From the IMG/VR virus record IMGVR_UViG_3300031999_000023, positions 1 through 59,782 of that record: a stretch of 59,782 bases of DNA, one strand, 5' to 3'. Below are positions 8,569-17,879 of this stretch, in pieces. The stretch is from a virus. The position numbers were made by a program, and so were the translations under genes. The first letter of the stretch is position 1. Each line of letters starts with the position of its first letter. The notes beneath the pieces were generated by a model. The model had not been told where the DNA came from. It did not search any database and was given only the letters and a program-made list of their open reading frames with translations.

Positions 8569-9512
8569 CACGGTTTCCTGTATTTCTTGCCAGTTTCAGC
8601 GTCTATGAACTCCGCACCGGAAGGAAGTTTGTCATAATCTTCGTCTGAACTGACCTTTGGTATTTCCGTCCCTTGTGCTATCGTCACATCGGCCTTTGCC
8701 TGTTGAGGAACCGGTTGCGGCGTTGAAACCGGCACATATCCGCCGCCAAAACTGCCCCCGCTCTTGAATTGAAGATTGCTGGGTGTCTTCGTTCGAGCAG
8801 GACTTGGTTGTTGCGTTTGAACGGATTCGCCCGTCGGCTCAAGGAACTGTTCCGCTTGCAGGGCCATGTTACCCATTGTTGGTGACGGTTGTTGCGATTG
8901 AGGTGGCAGGCCCGTTACAGGAGCCGCCATAGTTACGGCGTCCACGTTTACCGCTGCCGGTGCCGATTTCGGCATTAGTGCATCCATTTGCTTATCAAGA
9001 TTTTCTACCTGGGATTTTAATTTCGCCCTTCTGTCTTCATCTTCAATCTCATTTTCATATTGCGTGGCAAGATAATCTCTTTTCGTCTTGAGGTCGCGGA
9101 ATTGTTTCATGGGGTCAACTTTACCGGAAGCCCCGCCACCTTTATAATATGCCGCCTGTGACTCTATTAGTTTACGCCTTGCCTCCTTGAGTGCCTTATC
9201 CTCCGGCGACATTAACATACCGGCAAGAGATTGACGGGCAAGCATATTGCCCATCACACCGCCGCCGTATTGGGCTATGTTCAGTATCTTGACCCTCTTG
9301 TCTTCCTCAGTCATTCCCTGCATTCCCATCGCTTTCTGCTCATCCGAAATGAGGGGTGTTTTCATAACGTCGAGAACGGCATTGGTCTGATTGCGCTGCG
9401 TGCGAAGTTCCTTTATCTGGCCGATGGTCTGAAACAAGTCCCTAAGAATCTCACCCACCTTACCTGCGTATGGGTCAACCATCGGTCTTGGTGCGAATAC
9501 TATATTCGGCAT
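8568..9512 (-). CDS. Virion-associated protein of unknown function
   Basis: 314 residues, beginning MPNIVFAPRPMVDPYAG. The N-terminal half has helical, Gln/Arg-rich segments and a Gly-rich stretch around GGGVMGNMLARQSLAG; residues about 110-200 look coiled-coil; the C-terminal half is Pro/Gln/Ser-rich and probably disordered. An AAGGGG element precedes the start. It is translationally coupled to the giant internal virion protein (TGATG overlap), so it probably works with it, for example as a second internal or ejection protein. No family recognised. Confidence 0.7.
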   Translation of the reverse strand: MPNIVFAPRPMVDPYAGKVGEILRDLFQTIGQIKELRTQRNQTNAVLDVMKTPLISDEQKAMGMQGMTEEDKRVKILNIAQYGGGVMGNMLARQSLAGMLMSPEDKALKEARRKLIESQAAYYKGGGASGKVDPMKQFRDLKTKRDYLATQYENEIEDEDRRAKLKSQVENLDKQMDALMPKSAPAAVNVDAVTMAAPVTGLPPQSQQPSPTMGNMALQAEQFLEPTGESVQTQQPSPARTKTPSNLQFKSGGSFGGGYVPVSTPQPVPQQAKADVTIAQGTEIPKVSSDEDYDKLPSGAEFIDAETGKKYRKP

Positions 9513-9523
9513 AATTAAGCCCC

Positions 9524-10582
9524 TTACCCTACTTTACTTTTGACGAGTTCGTGCAGTTCGTTTACTGCGTTTACGAGCAGGGCCGCTATAGCATCTAATT
9601 TGACAAATTTAATACCATCCCGCTCAATCACCCCCTCCGGTAAGACGGACTCCAAATCCTGCGCCATAACACCTGCGTCTCTTTCGTTGGAAGGCCGGAA
9701 AGTATAATTGTAAGTTTTGCCCTTCAAACTCTCCAACTTCTTCAGCGCATCTTTAATTGGAACGATGTTTTCCTTAACACGTTCATCGCAAGCAACCGCT
9801 GCTCCAATACCAGCTCCTATTGCGGGAGCAAACTGCTGAAATATGCTCGGCGTCATCATACCTGGATTATACATAGACGTTGTTTCTCCGAGCAGGTTTC
9901 CGGCGGCTCCGTATTTAGCCTGTAAATCGGTCATTATCTTTTGAAATTCAGCATCGGATTTTGCCTGTTCGATAGTTCTCGGCAGCGAACCGTAAGATGT
10001 GGCCGCTCCTATCTTGTTCATTGCCGATGATTCCCCGCCGCTGACAAGAGAGTTTATCAGGTTGGCGGCCGTAAGCTGATTGCCGCGCACCTGCGACAGG
10101 TAAGGCGCCAGTGCCGCTACCATTGAAGTCTGGCCTCTTGCAAGCTCGCGGCCCACGGCAGAGCCCTGCGGGCCGGAAGTGCCCATGCCCGCCAACTGCG
10201 TGCGCCTCATTGCGGAATTGACGAGATTCCCGGTTTCGTTTTCTATCGAACTCATCAAAGCCTTTATCTCCGGCAACTGAGTTACATCGACGGGCTGGTC
10301 CAAAAGTCCCGTTAGAAAACTTAAAGCCGACTGCCTTTCGGTCGAAGCAGGCTGGCCGAGAAATTGATTGAGCAGCTCCATTCCTTTTGTCTCGGCACCG
10401 GACATGCCGGCAATAGTTCTCGTAGGAGAGGTGTTGCCCTGCATCACAGTCATATAATAGTTTCTTGCCGCATCCTGCTCCGACGTTGAGGGTATTGACT
10501 TAAAACCTTCACCTTCAATTTTACTTCCAAATATTTCATCGGGGTATAAAACTGAAGTTATATCATCTAAACCGAATCCCAT
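9524..10582 (-). CDS. Virion protein with C-terminal S74 intramolecular chaperone domain
   Basis: 352 residues. The last ~90 residues match the Peptidase S74 chaperone fold: CDERVKENIVPIKDALKKL, YNYTFRP, DAGVMAQDLESVLPEGV and a final helical AIAALLVNAVNELHEL. S74 domains trimerise fibres and then cleave themselves off at a Ser-Asp junction; here the Ser is Cys (about residue 264), so cleavage may be altered or absent. The N-terminal part is Ala/Gly/Ser-rich with a helical ERQSALSFLTGLLDQP segment and resembles internal virion or tail-hub proteins more than an enzymatic spike. It lies between fibre genes and the two large virion genes. Confidence 0.8.
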   Translation of the reverse strand: MGFGLDDITSVLYPDEIFGSKIEGEGFKSIPSTSEQDAARNYYMTVMQGNTSPTRTIAGMSGAETKGMELLNQFLGQPASTERQSALSFLTGLLDQPVDVTQLPEIKALMSSIENETGNLVNSAMRRTQLAGMGTSGPQGSAVGRELARGQTSMVAALAPYLSQVRGNQLTAANLINSLVSGGESSAMNKIGAATSYGSLPRTIEQAKSDAEFQKIMTDLQAKYGAAGNLLGETTSMYNPGMMTPSIFQQFAPAIGAGIGAAVACDERVKENIVPIKDALKKLESLKGKTYNYTFRPSNERDAGVMAQDLESVLPEGVIERDGIKFVKLDAIAALLVNAVNELHELVKSKVG

Positions 10583-10690
10583 TGTGTTACCTCACTTTCT
10601 TTCTGCACCTTTCGCATTTCCACACTTTATTCCTTTACGGGTAAGCCCAGATACGTTTTAACCGTTCTATAATTACAATTGCAAATCTTT

Positions 10691-11710
10691 TTATAACTCA
10701 CCTATCATGATAACTTGGCCGCCTGAGACGCCGGGTATTACTATTCCACCCATCAAATACAAATCAAAAGATGTGAGTGTGGGAGCTGACCTGCCTCTTG
10801 TGACACTTACCGTCCATCCCCTTTTTATTAATATCGCTTTACTTATTAAACCGTTGATTGTTGGTGGGGCGTTAGTACCGCCGACATCGAGTGCATTAGT
10901 TAGTGACTGGCTTATTACGCAATCGTTCAGGACATTATCAACCTGGTCACAAGTCAACTCGCAATTATCAAAGTCAACTTTAGTGAGAGTGGTTGTTAAA
11001 TAAGTGAAAGCACCACGACATCTCTTTCGGCTAAGATTGGAAGAATCATACCTTATATTTGTTGAATAGACATATAAATTAACCAGGCTTGCCGGAAGTA
11101 CCCAGCTGGAGATGTCACCGGAAACACTGGTTCCATAGACATAGAAAGTAACCAGGCTTGCTGGAAGTATCCAGCCAGATATGTCACCGGAAACACTGGT
11201 ATTATCGAGACGGAAAGTAACCAGGTCCGCTGGAAGTACCCAACCAGATATGTCACCGGAAACACCGTTAGTATTGACATAGAAAATAGTCAGGACTGCT
11301 GGAAGTACCCAGCCTGATATGTCGCCAGAAACACTGGTTGAATTGACAGAGAAATAAGTCAGGCTTGCCGGAAGTACCAAGCCGGAGATGTCACCGGAAA
11401 CTTTATCAGCATTTATATCTATTTTAGTAATGGCATCCCAGGCACTGCAAACGTACTGTAGTTTCTCGCCCACAGCAAGGGCAATGCTATCCTCGACGTT
11501 GGTAGTCAGGTCTTTTACATAGACATCTTCTACGTAGACCTTGACAGTTCCGCTTGGGAATACAAATAAAGGTGTAACCGTCGATACACCAGTCGCTCCA
11601 TATAATGTAATAGTCGTATCAACTGCTCGAAGTTGTGGACAGAAACAAAAATAACTTAACCCAATTAAAGCAGTTAGAATCCAATGAAATTTTAATTGTT
11701 TTTTTACCAT
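10691..11710 (-). CDS. Secreted leucine-rich-repeat-like protein
   Basis: 339 residues. A basic start (MVKKQLKFHW) and hydrophobic segment (ILTALIGLSYFCFC) followed by PQLRA form a Sec-type signal peptide. Residues about 105-230 hold five to six 23-residue repeats of the form SVSGDISGWVLPASLVTFYV, an LRR-like solenoid. The protein probably acts outside the cytoplasm as an adhesin, decoy or fibre-associated binding module. It lies in the fibre gene block. An alternative is a lysogenic-conversion surface protein. No exact family assigned. Confidence 0.75.
   Translation of the reverse strand: MVKKQLKFHWILTALIGLSYFCFCPQLRAVDTTITLYGATGVSTVTPLFVFPSGTVKVYVEDVYVKDLTTNVEDSIALAVGEKLQYVCSAWDAITKIDINADKVSGDISGLVLPASLTYFSVNSTSVSGDISGWVLPAVLTIFYVNTNGVSGDISGWVLPADLVTFRLDNTSVSGDISGWILPASLVTFYVYGTSVSGDISSWVLPASLVNLYVYSTNIRYDSSNLSRKRCRGAFTYLTTTLTKVDFDNCELTCDQVDNVLNDCVISQSLTNALDVGGTNAPPTINGLISKAILIKRGWTVSVTRGRSAPTLTSFDLYLMGGIVIPGVSGGQVIMIGEL
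11040..11420 (-). repeat. 69-bp intragenic tandem repeats of the LRR-like gene
   Basis: Units of about 69 bp, each containing a close variant of GATATGTCACCGGAAACAC, recur at about 11110, 11178, 11247, 11316 and 11385. Each unit encodes one 23-residue solenoid repeat. Similarity at nucleotide level makes copy-number change by slippage or unequal recombination likely. Confidence 0.85.
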
Positions 11711-11720
11711 TTGATAATCT

Positions 11721-12704
11721 TTACAAACCTGTTACTTTGGTTACACGAACACGGGCGATTACAGTTGACGCCGTACCGTCGTCATCGTAAAAGTTATTAA
11801 AGATCACCTGAACCTGACTGGCCGTTATAGGAATATCCATCGCCCACGTATCAACGGCACTGGTTCCGGTGGCATCGACCGTATAGACATCCGTATCCAC
11901 AGTCAATGCGTGCTCGATACCGGCAATACCCGTAATCGTATCACCGGCGTCGCCACTGTTATCGATTTGATATACAATCTCACAGTTGGCAACATTGGCG
12001 TCATCGACCGGGTAGAGAAAAACCAATTTACCGTCGTGATCCAACTTTCCCGTTGCCGGGTCCGTCACATCAAGAACGGTTTGCCCTATCGCTTCATTGG
12101 CTTTGACATCGGATTTAACCGCCGTATTCGGTGTACTAAGCAAACGAGCATATTCAGACCATGAATCATCGACACCCGATTCGCTTGCAGTCATAATGAT
12201 GATTTCAGTACCTTCATGCGCCGTTGTGCTCGCCAGGCAAACATCGATATGAAGTGTTGCGGCATAACACGCGCTCACATTGATAGACCCCGTACTCTTG
12301 ATACCGGCGCTATCACCAGTAGCCGTTATCTTCGTCCATTCCATTGCCTGCGTGTTCTCAGTCTTTGTAAGAGCCGCCTGAGATATGCAGGGCCATAACA
12401 TGAACAGAAGAAAAATCAACAGTATCAAACCGGCGTCAATCTGAGTGCGCATTGTTTCATAGGCTGCCGAGACAAATTTAGCCCGCCGTTTCTTGTAATT
12501 ATCGATGGCCTCCTGTGCCTGATTGCCAATGGAAATTTTCACCGGTGCAGTCGCGTCCCCGCCCGTGAAATTCTCCATGAAGTCCTGGTCGATAACCGTC
12601 TGAGGGCCTACACCTAAATCGGCTCGATCGTCATCGGTGACTTTCACATGAACACCGACCATATTCTCGCTTGGAAATGCTTTTGTTACTGTTTTTGATA
12701 ACAT
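11721..12704 (-). CDS. Putative virion/fibre protein with an internal signal-like helix
   Basis: 327 residues. Residues 1-84 are soluble and charged, then residues about 85-112 form a hydrophobic segment (LILLIFLLFMLWPCISQA) that looks exactly like a signal peptide with an AQA-type cleavage site, followed by a beta-rich, Thr/Asp-rich domain. The internal Met85 has no obvious ribosome-binding site, so the two parts appear to be one polypeptide, perhaps a fusion of a small phage protein with a secreted one. It lies between the LRR-like gene and fibre genes. Function unknown. Confidence 0.65.
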   Translation of the reverse strand: MLSKTVTKAFPSENMVGVHVKVTDDDRADLGVGPQTVIDQDFMENFTGGDATAPVKISIGNQAQEAIDNYKKRRAKFVSAAYETMRTQIDAGLILLIFLLFMLWPCISQAALTKTENTQAMEWTKITATGDSAGIKSTGSINVSACYAATLHIDVCLASTTAHEGTEIIIMTASESGVDDSWSEYARLLSTPNTAVKSDVKANEAIGQTVLDVTDPATGKLDHDGKLVFLYPVDDANVANCEIVYQIDNSGDAGDTITGIAGIEHALTVDTDVYTVDATGTSAVDTWAMDIPITASQVQVIFNNFYDDDGTASTVIARVRVTKVTGL

Positions 12705-12715
12705 TATTTTTCTCC

Positions 12716-14590
12716 TTAATCAACATTTGATAAAAAGTATCCACAAATTGAAACTTTGACCCAACTGGGATCGTCGGTATCGTCAAAGTCGAGGAATATC
12801 ATCCTGTTCGCCGCTATTGTTGCCGCAGTGATAGTAGTTTCCGTCACTGTATATGGCCCAGCCCCGGTTGCAATTTCAAGAGCATCTACAGTGGCATTAT
12901 TTCCGGCCCCGTCAGCATCGACAACTTCCACATTTAATGTCGTATCGTCAGTGCTTGACCATGCCTCAATCTTCGTAATTACAAACGACATGCCCGTTTC
13001 GTTCGACCATATTGGAAGGGCGTCGCGGGTAGCATCGGCAAGATCGTTTGGTTTTATAATCGTGCATTGGATAGATTTTTGCTGTTGTGCCAGGGCTATT
13101 TGTAAAGGTGTGTTCCCGCCGTCGATGGAACGCAAAACAACATCGTTAGGCTCATTGCCGCCGTCTGTATCGACCGATAGCTCACCCATAGCATCAACGT
13201 CGGGGTCGGCACTTGCAACCGGCATGACGGCCTCAGTGACAATACGGGTAACATCCGCCAAATGACCGGTTAGCTCGGAAAGAGAATCGACCTCGGCGGT
13301 AGCACCGCCCGTTATAGCCACAAGGCCGGTATAAGCCGAGATATTGGCTTCAAGTCCACCGTATTCATGCTCGATAGTCCCCGCGCCAAAGAATGCCGTC
13401 GCCGAGTCTCCGGTAGTAGCAACTGTGTTGTCGCCGGTGTTCGCACCTGAAACCGAAACCGCTCCAGCGCCAATGGTTAAAACGGAGTTGTTCGCGGCGG
13501 CCGCTGTAAGTGTAAGGGTTCCCGTATTGACCGTCAGCGCTGTAGTGAGCGTTGCATTAGTTACTCCACTTGCCGTAGTGGCTGTATCTGCATTGCCAGT
13601 CAACGCCCCGGTTATATCCGCATCTATCGTTATCGCTCCGAAGTCGAATTTGGTAATTCCTGTAGTCGTGGAGACGACCGCCGTGTTTTCAGTATCGTCG
13701 ATATTGATTGTGAATGACTCATCGAAACCGTCGCCTTTGCCTAAGAATGTTATATCACCGTCGCTGCCGGTTATCAAAACGCCGGCGGCGGCGAGAAGAA
13801 TATCATCATCGAAGGTAGGACTATTACTGAAAACGATAGAACCCGCCGTGCCTGTTTCATCATCAATAATCGCCGCCAATTCAGATGAAGCGTCCATCTC
13901 ATCATTATTCAGGATGGCAACTCCGCCTTCCTGCAATGCTCCCGTCGAGATATTGACTACCCCGTTACCAAATGTGATTGCCGGATCGCCCGCCGAAAGG
14001 TTCCACGACCATATAACCGATCCCTCGCCGCCATCGTCCCAGGTAGTACCGCCTGTAATCTCGGTCGGATCGACTGCTAAAGTAATCGCTCCCGCCGCGT
14101 TAGTTACGTCAATAGCCAGTCCTTCTGTCAGTGTCGCCAATACCGGGTCAGTCGCACCATCGCCGATGGGTATCTGGCCATTCGTTGCCACACCTAATGC
14201 GTGAATAGCCGAAGCACCAGTACCTAAAAGTATGCCGCCATCCGTCAATGTGGAAGCACCCGTCCCTCCTTCCGTTACGGCCAAGTCCGTTGTCAGAGTG
14301 AGGGCTTGCAGACCGATAGAGCCACTATTAAATGTAATTGTAGGGTCTGTTCCGGTGTCCCTGTTCCACGTCCAGACAATAACATCCGTCGAGGCGTCTC
14401 CCCATGTACGACTGCCAAAAAGCTCGGTTATATCAAAACTGATTGTCATATCCGTTCCTGCCCCGGCACTCGATAAGTCTATTGCCAGACCCTCAGTAGC
14501 CGTCAGGTCGGCGTAAACCTTGATACTGAACATCAGAATTATCAGAACCAAAACAATGAATGGGTTTTTATGCTGTTTTATGAATCTCAT
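12716..14590 (-). CDS. Tail-fibre-like protein with signal peptide
   Basis: 624 residues. N-terminus MRFIKQHKNPF followed by IVLVLIILMFSIKVYA is a classic Sec signal. The rest is a low-complexity beta fibre with modules of the type VTEGGTGASTLTDGGILLGT and QIPIGDGATDPVLATLTEGL, which are frequent in phage tail fibres, and an Asp/Thr-rich C-terminal domain. The same GGTGA...DGG.LLG module occurs near the C-terminus of the next gene (14600-17542), showing shared fibre-repeat ancestry. Probably a receptor-binding fibre; why it needs a signal peptide is unclear. Confidence 0.75.
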   Translation of the reverse strand: MRFIKQHKNPFIVLVLIILMFSIKVYADLTATEGLAIDLSSAGAGTDMTISFDITELFGSRTWGDASTDVIVWTWNRDTGTDPTITFNSGSIGLQALTLTTDLAVTEGGTGASTLTDGGILLGTGASAIHALGVATNGQIPIGDGATDPVLATLTEGLAIDVTNAAGAITLAVDPTEITGGTTWDDGGEGSVIWSWNLSAGDPAITFGNGVVNISTGALQEGGVAILNNDEMDASSELAAIIDDETGTAGSIVFSNSPTFDDDILLAAAGVLITGSDGDITFLGKGDGFDESFTINIDDTENTAVVSTTTGITKFDFGAITIDADITGALTGNADTATTASGVTNATLTTALTVNTGTLTLTAAAANNSVLTIGAGAVSVSGANTGDNTVATTGDSATAFFGAGTIEHEYGGLEANISAYTGLVAITGGATAEVDSLSELTGHLADVTRIVTEAVMPVASADPDVDAMGELSVDTDGGNEPNDVVLRSIDGGNTPLQIALAQQQKSIQCTIIKPNDLADATRDALPIWSNETGMSFVITKIEAWSSTDDTTLNVEVVDADGAGNNATVDALEIATGAGPYTVTETTITAATIAANRMIFLDFDDTDDPSWVKVSICGYFLSNVD

Positions 14591-14599
14591 TTTTACTCC

Positions 14600-17542
14600 T
14601 TATGGATATACAACCTGTTCGGCTGCATAAATCACGTTTTCTCCCGCGTAAGTAACATTCTCCTGTGGAAGTCCCCATGAAGTAAGAGCAGACCTTTTCC
14701 ACGTATTATCCGCCACGCAGACATAGACATAACCGGAATCCCAGGCAATATCGCCTTGTGTACCAGCGGCGGCAGCACTCGCCGGTGTCTGCGCCGTCGC
14801 TATATTGATTTCATTGCCTGTCAACGTAGTTTTAACAAACGTCGGAGAATCGCCCGTGCCAAGCCCTAAAGATGTTCGTGCCGTATTCCCGGATTCGGCA
14901 ACGGGATCGGTTGTGCCGTCCCCTACGATAAATTCGCCATCCGCTAAAACCGCCATCGGCGTAAAGGCGGATGTGCCGGATCCGAGCAATACCCCGCCAT
15001 CGGTAAATGTCGCCGCTCCCGTTCCACCCTTGCCGACAATTACGGGATCGACAATGCCGATAGTAATCGTACCGTCGCCATCGTCGGCAATATCCGTCTC
15101 ATCCGCAACGCCAGTTACCCATAAATTCAAGTTTGTGGACGCCAGAACCTTGCTCGCGTTAGTGGAAACAAGACGTGATGCCGTGAGGTCGTTGATTGTC
15201 AAGTCATCAACGGTCAGACTATTGACATCGACATCCTGCGGCATATTCACATCGGCGTTGATAATCAGCCATTGGTCGTTCGGGTCTTCGGCGAAGTAGC
15301 CGTACATCATGCCGTGGCCCTTCTCGCCCAAGTAAGTGCCCCTGTCCAGATTGTCCAGGAAGAACCTGTTCGGATCGGTAGTATTGTGCGCGCCCGAGTA
15401 CGTGCCCAGGTAAAGGCCGTCGTCGGCGCCTCCTGTTACAAGTGTTGCCGCGTAAGCGCCTAAAGCCGTGACACGATGGACATCTGGCCCCCCCGGAACC
15501 TCTAATACACCGTTGAAAACTACATCGCCCTGCAAAAAACTACTACCTGCAGGTGAAGACCACGTTGCTAACATCGCACCCGCCATATTGTTAATTTTAG
15601 TTATATAATTACCGTCCGTATCATAATAATATAAAATATCTATCTGGCCACCCGTTGAATCCTGGTTTACAACAACCAGATTATTCCAAAGGTCAAAATA
15701 CAAACCAGTGCCATAGGCAGGCCCGGCAAAAGAAAGAATGCTATTCAGAGTTGTACCATCCCATTGTAGTTTATATATTGTGCTTGCAGCAGCTTGTGGT
15801 ACAATCACATAGATATAACCATCATAAATGGCAATATTGCCAGTACCAACATCTCTTGTATAAGTCATTCCTGATTTAGTATAAAGGTCGCCAAGGCGCA
15901 CAGTCGCACCTTTGCTGTTATCCAGTGTTCTGACACCCAGATTATACATAGTTGCTTTGGTGGCCTCACTTGCAGTTGCCAGACAAGCCATGTAACCACC
16001 GCCGATGACAATATCTAAATCATCATCAACGATAACATCATAAACTAAACCACCGAGTACTGTTGGATATAAAGTAGGTATACCCATCGAAGTTAAAACT
16101 GTAGCCGTTCCATCGGCGGCATCCAATTTAGTTATACTGCCCGGACTACCTTTACTTACGTAAAGATTATCATCTGCATCAATAGCAATTTCGTAATCGA
16201 CCGAATTTCCTGTTACTGTCCATTCACTAATACCTGTTGCCAAATCAAATTTGATAATAGTAGTACCGGTACTGAGAAAATATAAATATTTGTCATCGGG
16301 TGTAATAATTAAAGATAAACAATTAACACTTGTTATCGGCCAAGTCAGAGAATCATATACAAGAGTACCATCCGGTTTAATTTTTATAATACTTGTGCCA
16401 TTCACTTTGTCCCAGTCTATGCCATAATAAATATTACCGGTTGAATCCATAGCCATACGTCCACAACCGGAATGAGAATCTGTAATCTGTTTAATAATTG
16501 TTTCAGTCCCATCGAACGTCTCCGCAACATAAGCCGCCGTAATTTGTAATTCATCCTCTGTTGTACCGGCCAGTAAAACTTCGTCTGCGTTATAATTTCC
16601 CGTGCCCGATATATCAACAGTATCACCCACCAAAAAAGGATGATCGGCAAATGGAAGTCCGACAACGCCGCCGCCAACATTTCTCGCCACTCCGCCAACA
16701 TCTAAAGAAGTTATCGTACCATCGTTTAGAGGAACACCATAAATATATTGAGACTCACTGAAATAAGTCATTGTGTAGGTTCCTACTACATCAGGTATAA
16801 GCGTAGCGTTTCCCCCGATAACCTTATATCCCCACCCGGTATTATCGTTGGAATCGATGAGATACGTCCCTGCGTCCTTGCCGCCAAGAGTGTTTTCGTA
16901 GCCCTCATCGAGCGCATCTCCGGCCCCGTGGCCTATTCTTACATTGTTCGGTCCCGTCGTAACATCGTCGCTGCCCATGCCTATCGTGGTGTTGAAAAGA
17001 GTCGGGTGGAAGTCCAGAAGCGTATAGACCTGGATATAATTATTCGCATACGTACCCTCGGCGATATTGTCGAGCCCGACGCCAAAGGCCGTGTTGGGCT
17101 CGTAGTACGTGAAGTTGTTGGGATCGTCCGTAAGAGGGTAGCCGTTGGCATCAACAAAGATTACGCACCACGGCGTCTTTGTCGGAAATGTGAACTCATT
17201 GCCGTCGTGAACGATCCAGTTGGCATCAAAAGTATCCCATCTCAACTGTGCATTTTGGATCCCTTCCGTAGTTAATACCGAATTAGGATCGCCCCAGTTT
17301 ACCGGCAATCTCATATAGTACGTGACATTCATCGACTCCGAGGCGCGAAAACTTACAGTATTGGCATCATTGCCATCGTCAACGTAAACGGTATCGAGGT
17401 TGTAAAATACCAATTCTTTCTCATCATCAGATAAAAGTATATTACCCTTTTTATTCTCGTAATCTCCGCGAATCTTGTAAGAGCCGTGACCATAAACTAT
17501 GGTCGCTATGGAAAGTAGAATTATTATAGCTTTTTTAATCAT
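14600..17542 (-). CDS. Large fibre protein with propeller-like domain and signal peptide
   Basis: About 980 residues. The start is set at the internal ATG of MIKKAIIILLSIATIVYGHG, which directly follows the upstream stop; this gives a typical Sec signal. The order is: a fibre-like N-terminal part with GMGSDDVTTGPNN; a central part with about six NHL/PQQ-like blades (for example IIKIKPDGTLVYD, IIKFDLATGISEW, ITKLDAADGTATV), suggesting a beta-propeller; then a fibre region with VGKGGTGAATFTDGG modules; and a short Tyr-rich end. Likely a receptor-binding tail protein. An upstream start 36 bases earlier is open but overlaps the preceding gene. Confidence 0.75.
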   Translation of the reverse strand: MIKKAIIILLSIATIVYGHGSYKIRGDYENKKGNILLSDDEKELVFYNLDTVYVDDGNDANTVSFRASESMNVTYYMRLPVNWGDPNSVLTTEGIQNAQLRWDTFDANWIVHDGNEFTFPTKTPWCVIFVDANGYPLTDDPNNFTYYEPNTAFGVGLDNIAEGTYANNYIQVYTLLDFHPTLFNTTIGMGSDDVTTGPNNVRIGHGAGDALDEGYENTLGGKDAGTYLIDSNDNTGWGYKVIGGNATLIPDVVGTYTMTYFSESQYIYGVPLNDGTITSLDVGGVARNVGGGVVGLPFADHPFLVGDTVDISGTGNYNADEVLLAGTTEDELQITAAYVAETFDGTETIIKQITDSHSGCGRMAMDSTGNIYYGIDWDKVNGTSIIKIKPDGTLVYDSLTWPITSVNCLSLIITPDDKYLYFLSTGTTIIKFDLATGISEWTVTGNSVDYEIAIDADDNLYVSKGSPGSITKLDAADGTATVLTSMGIPTLYPTVLGGLVYDVIVDDDLDIVIGGGYMACLATASEATKATMYNLGVRTLDNSKGATVRLGDLYTKSGMTYTRDVGTGNIAIYDGYIYVIVPQAAASTIYKLQWDGTTLNSILSFAGPAYGTGLYFDLWNNLVVVNQDSTGGQIDILYYYDTDGNYITKINNMAGAMLATWSSPAGSSFLQGDVVFNGVLEVPGGPDVHRVTALGAYAATLVTGGADDGLYLGTYSGAHNTTDPNRFFLDNLDRGTYLGEKGHGMMYGYFAEDPNDQWLIINADVNMPQDVDVNSLTVDDLTINDLTASRLVSTNASKVLASTNLNLWVTGVADETDIADDGDGTITIGIVDPVIVGKGGTGAATFTDGGVLLGSGTSAFTPMAVLADGEFIVGDGTTDPVAESGNTARTSLGLGTGDSPTFVKTTLTGNEINIATAQTPASAAAAGTQGDIAWDSGYVYVCVADNTWKRSALTSWGLPQENVTYAGENVIYAAEQVVYP

Positions 17543-17543
17543 T

Positions 17544-17873
17544 TTACTCGGAGTCTCGAATCCCACCCCAAAATACATGCTGAGTAGTCCAATGAGAGTT
17601 ATTTTTCCAATCCGTGCCGGTTAGCTCCTGAATAACGAAGTTGACCGCAGCTCTCCTTTCCTTGCCCGGATGGTAGCCTACTTCAGGTCCTATCCGCCAG
17701 CGTTTCATGCCTGCCGAAAAGTAAAGCCATTCTTTGAACAGAATCGCATCGCTTATATTCCTGTACGCATCCTGCAAACGCCTGTTGTTCTCGTTGAGAA
17801 TCTGCTTTATCTCTTCGAGACCGTTGGCGTCCGAGAAACTCAGCAAGTCTAATTGTTTTGTCATTTTTGCCAT
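17544..17873 (-). CDS. Small tail protein of unknown function
   Basis: 109 residues beginning MAKMTKQLDLLSFSD. The N-terminal half is helical, the C-terminal half Trp-rich (EWLYFSAG, SHWTTQHVFWGG). It lies between the gp10-like stabilisation protein and a large fibre, with gaps of only 1-6 bases, so it belongs to the tail operon. Its size and position suggest an adaptor between the tail hub and the fibres. A start three codons later is also possible. No family recognised. Confidence 0.65.
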   Translation of the reverse strand: MAKMTKQLDLLSFSDANGLEEIKQILNENNRRLQDAYRNISDAILFKEWLYFSAGMKRWRIGPEVGYHPGKERRAAVNFVIQELTGTDWKNNSHWTTQHVFWGGIRDSE

Positions 17874-17879
17874 AATAAA

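Noticed and set aside
10590-10640. 12-codon ORF with CxxC before the S74 gene
   Set aside because: Too short and starts at GTG; cannot be distinguished from chance.
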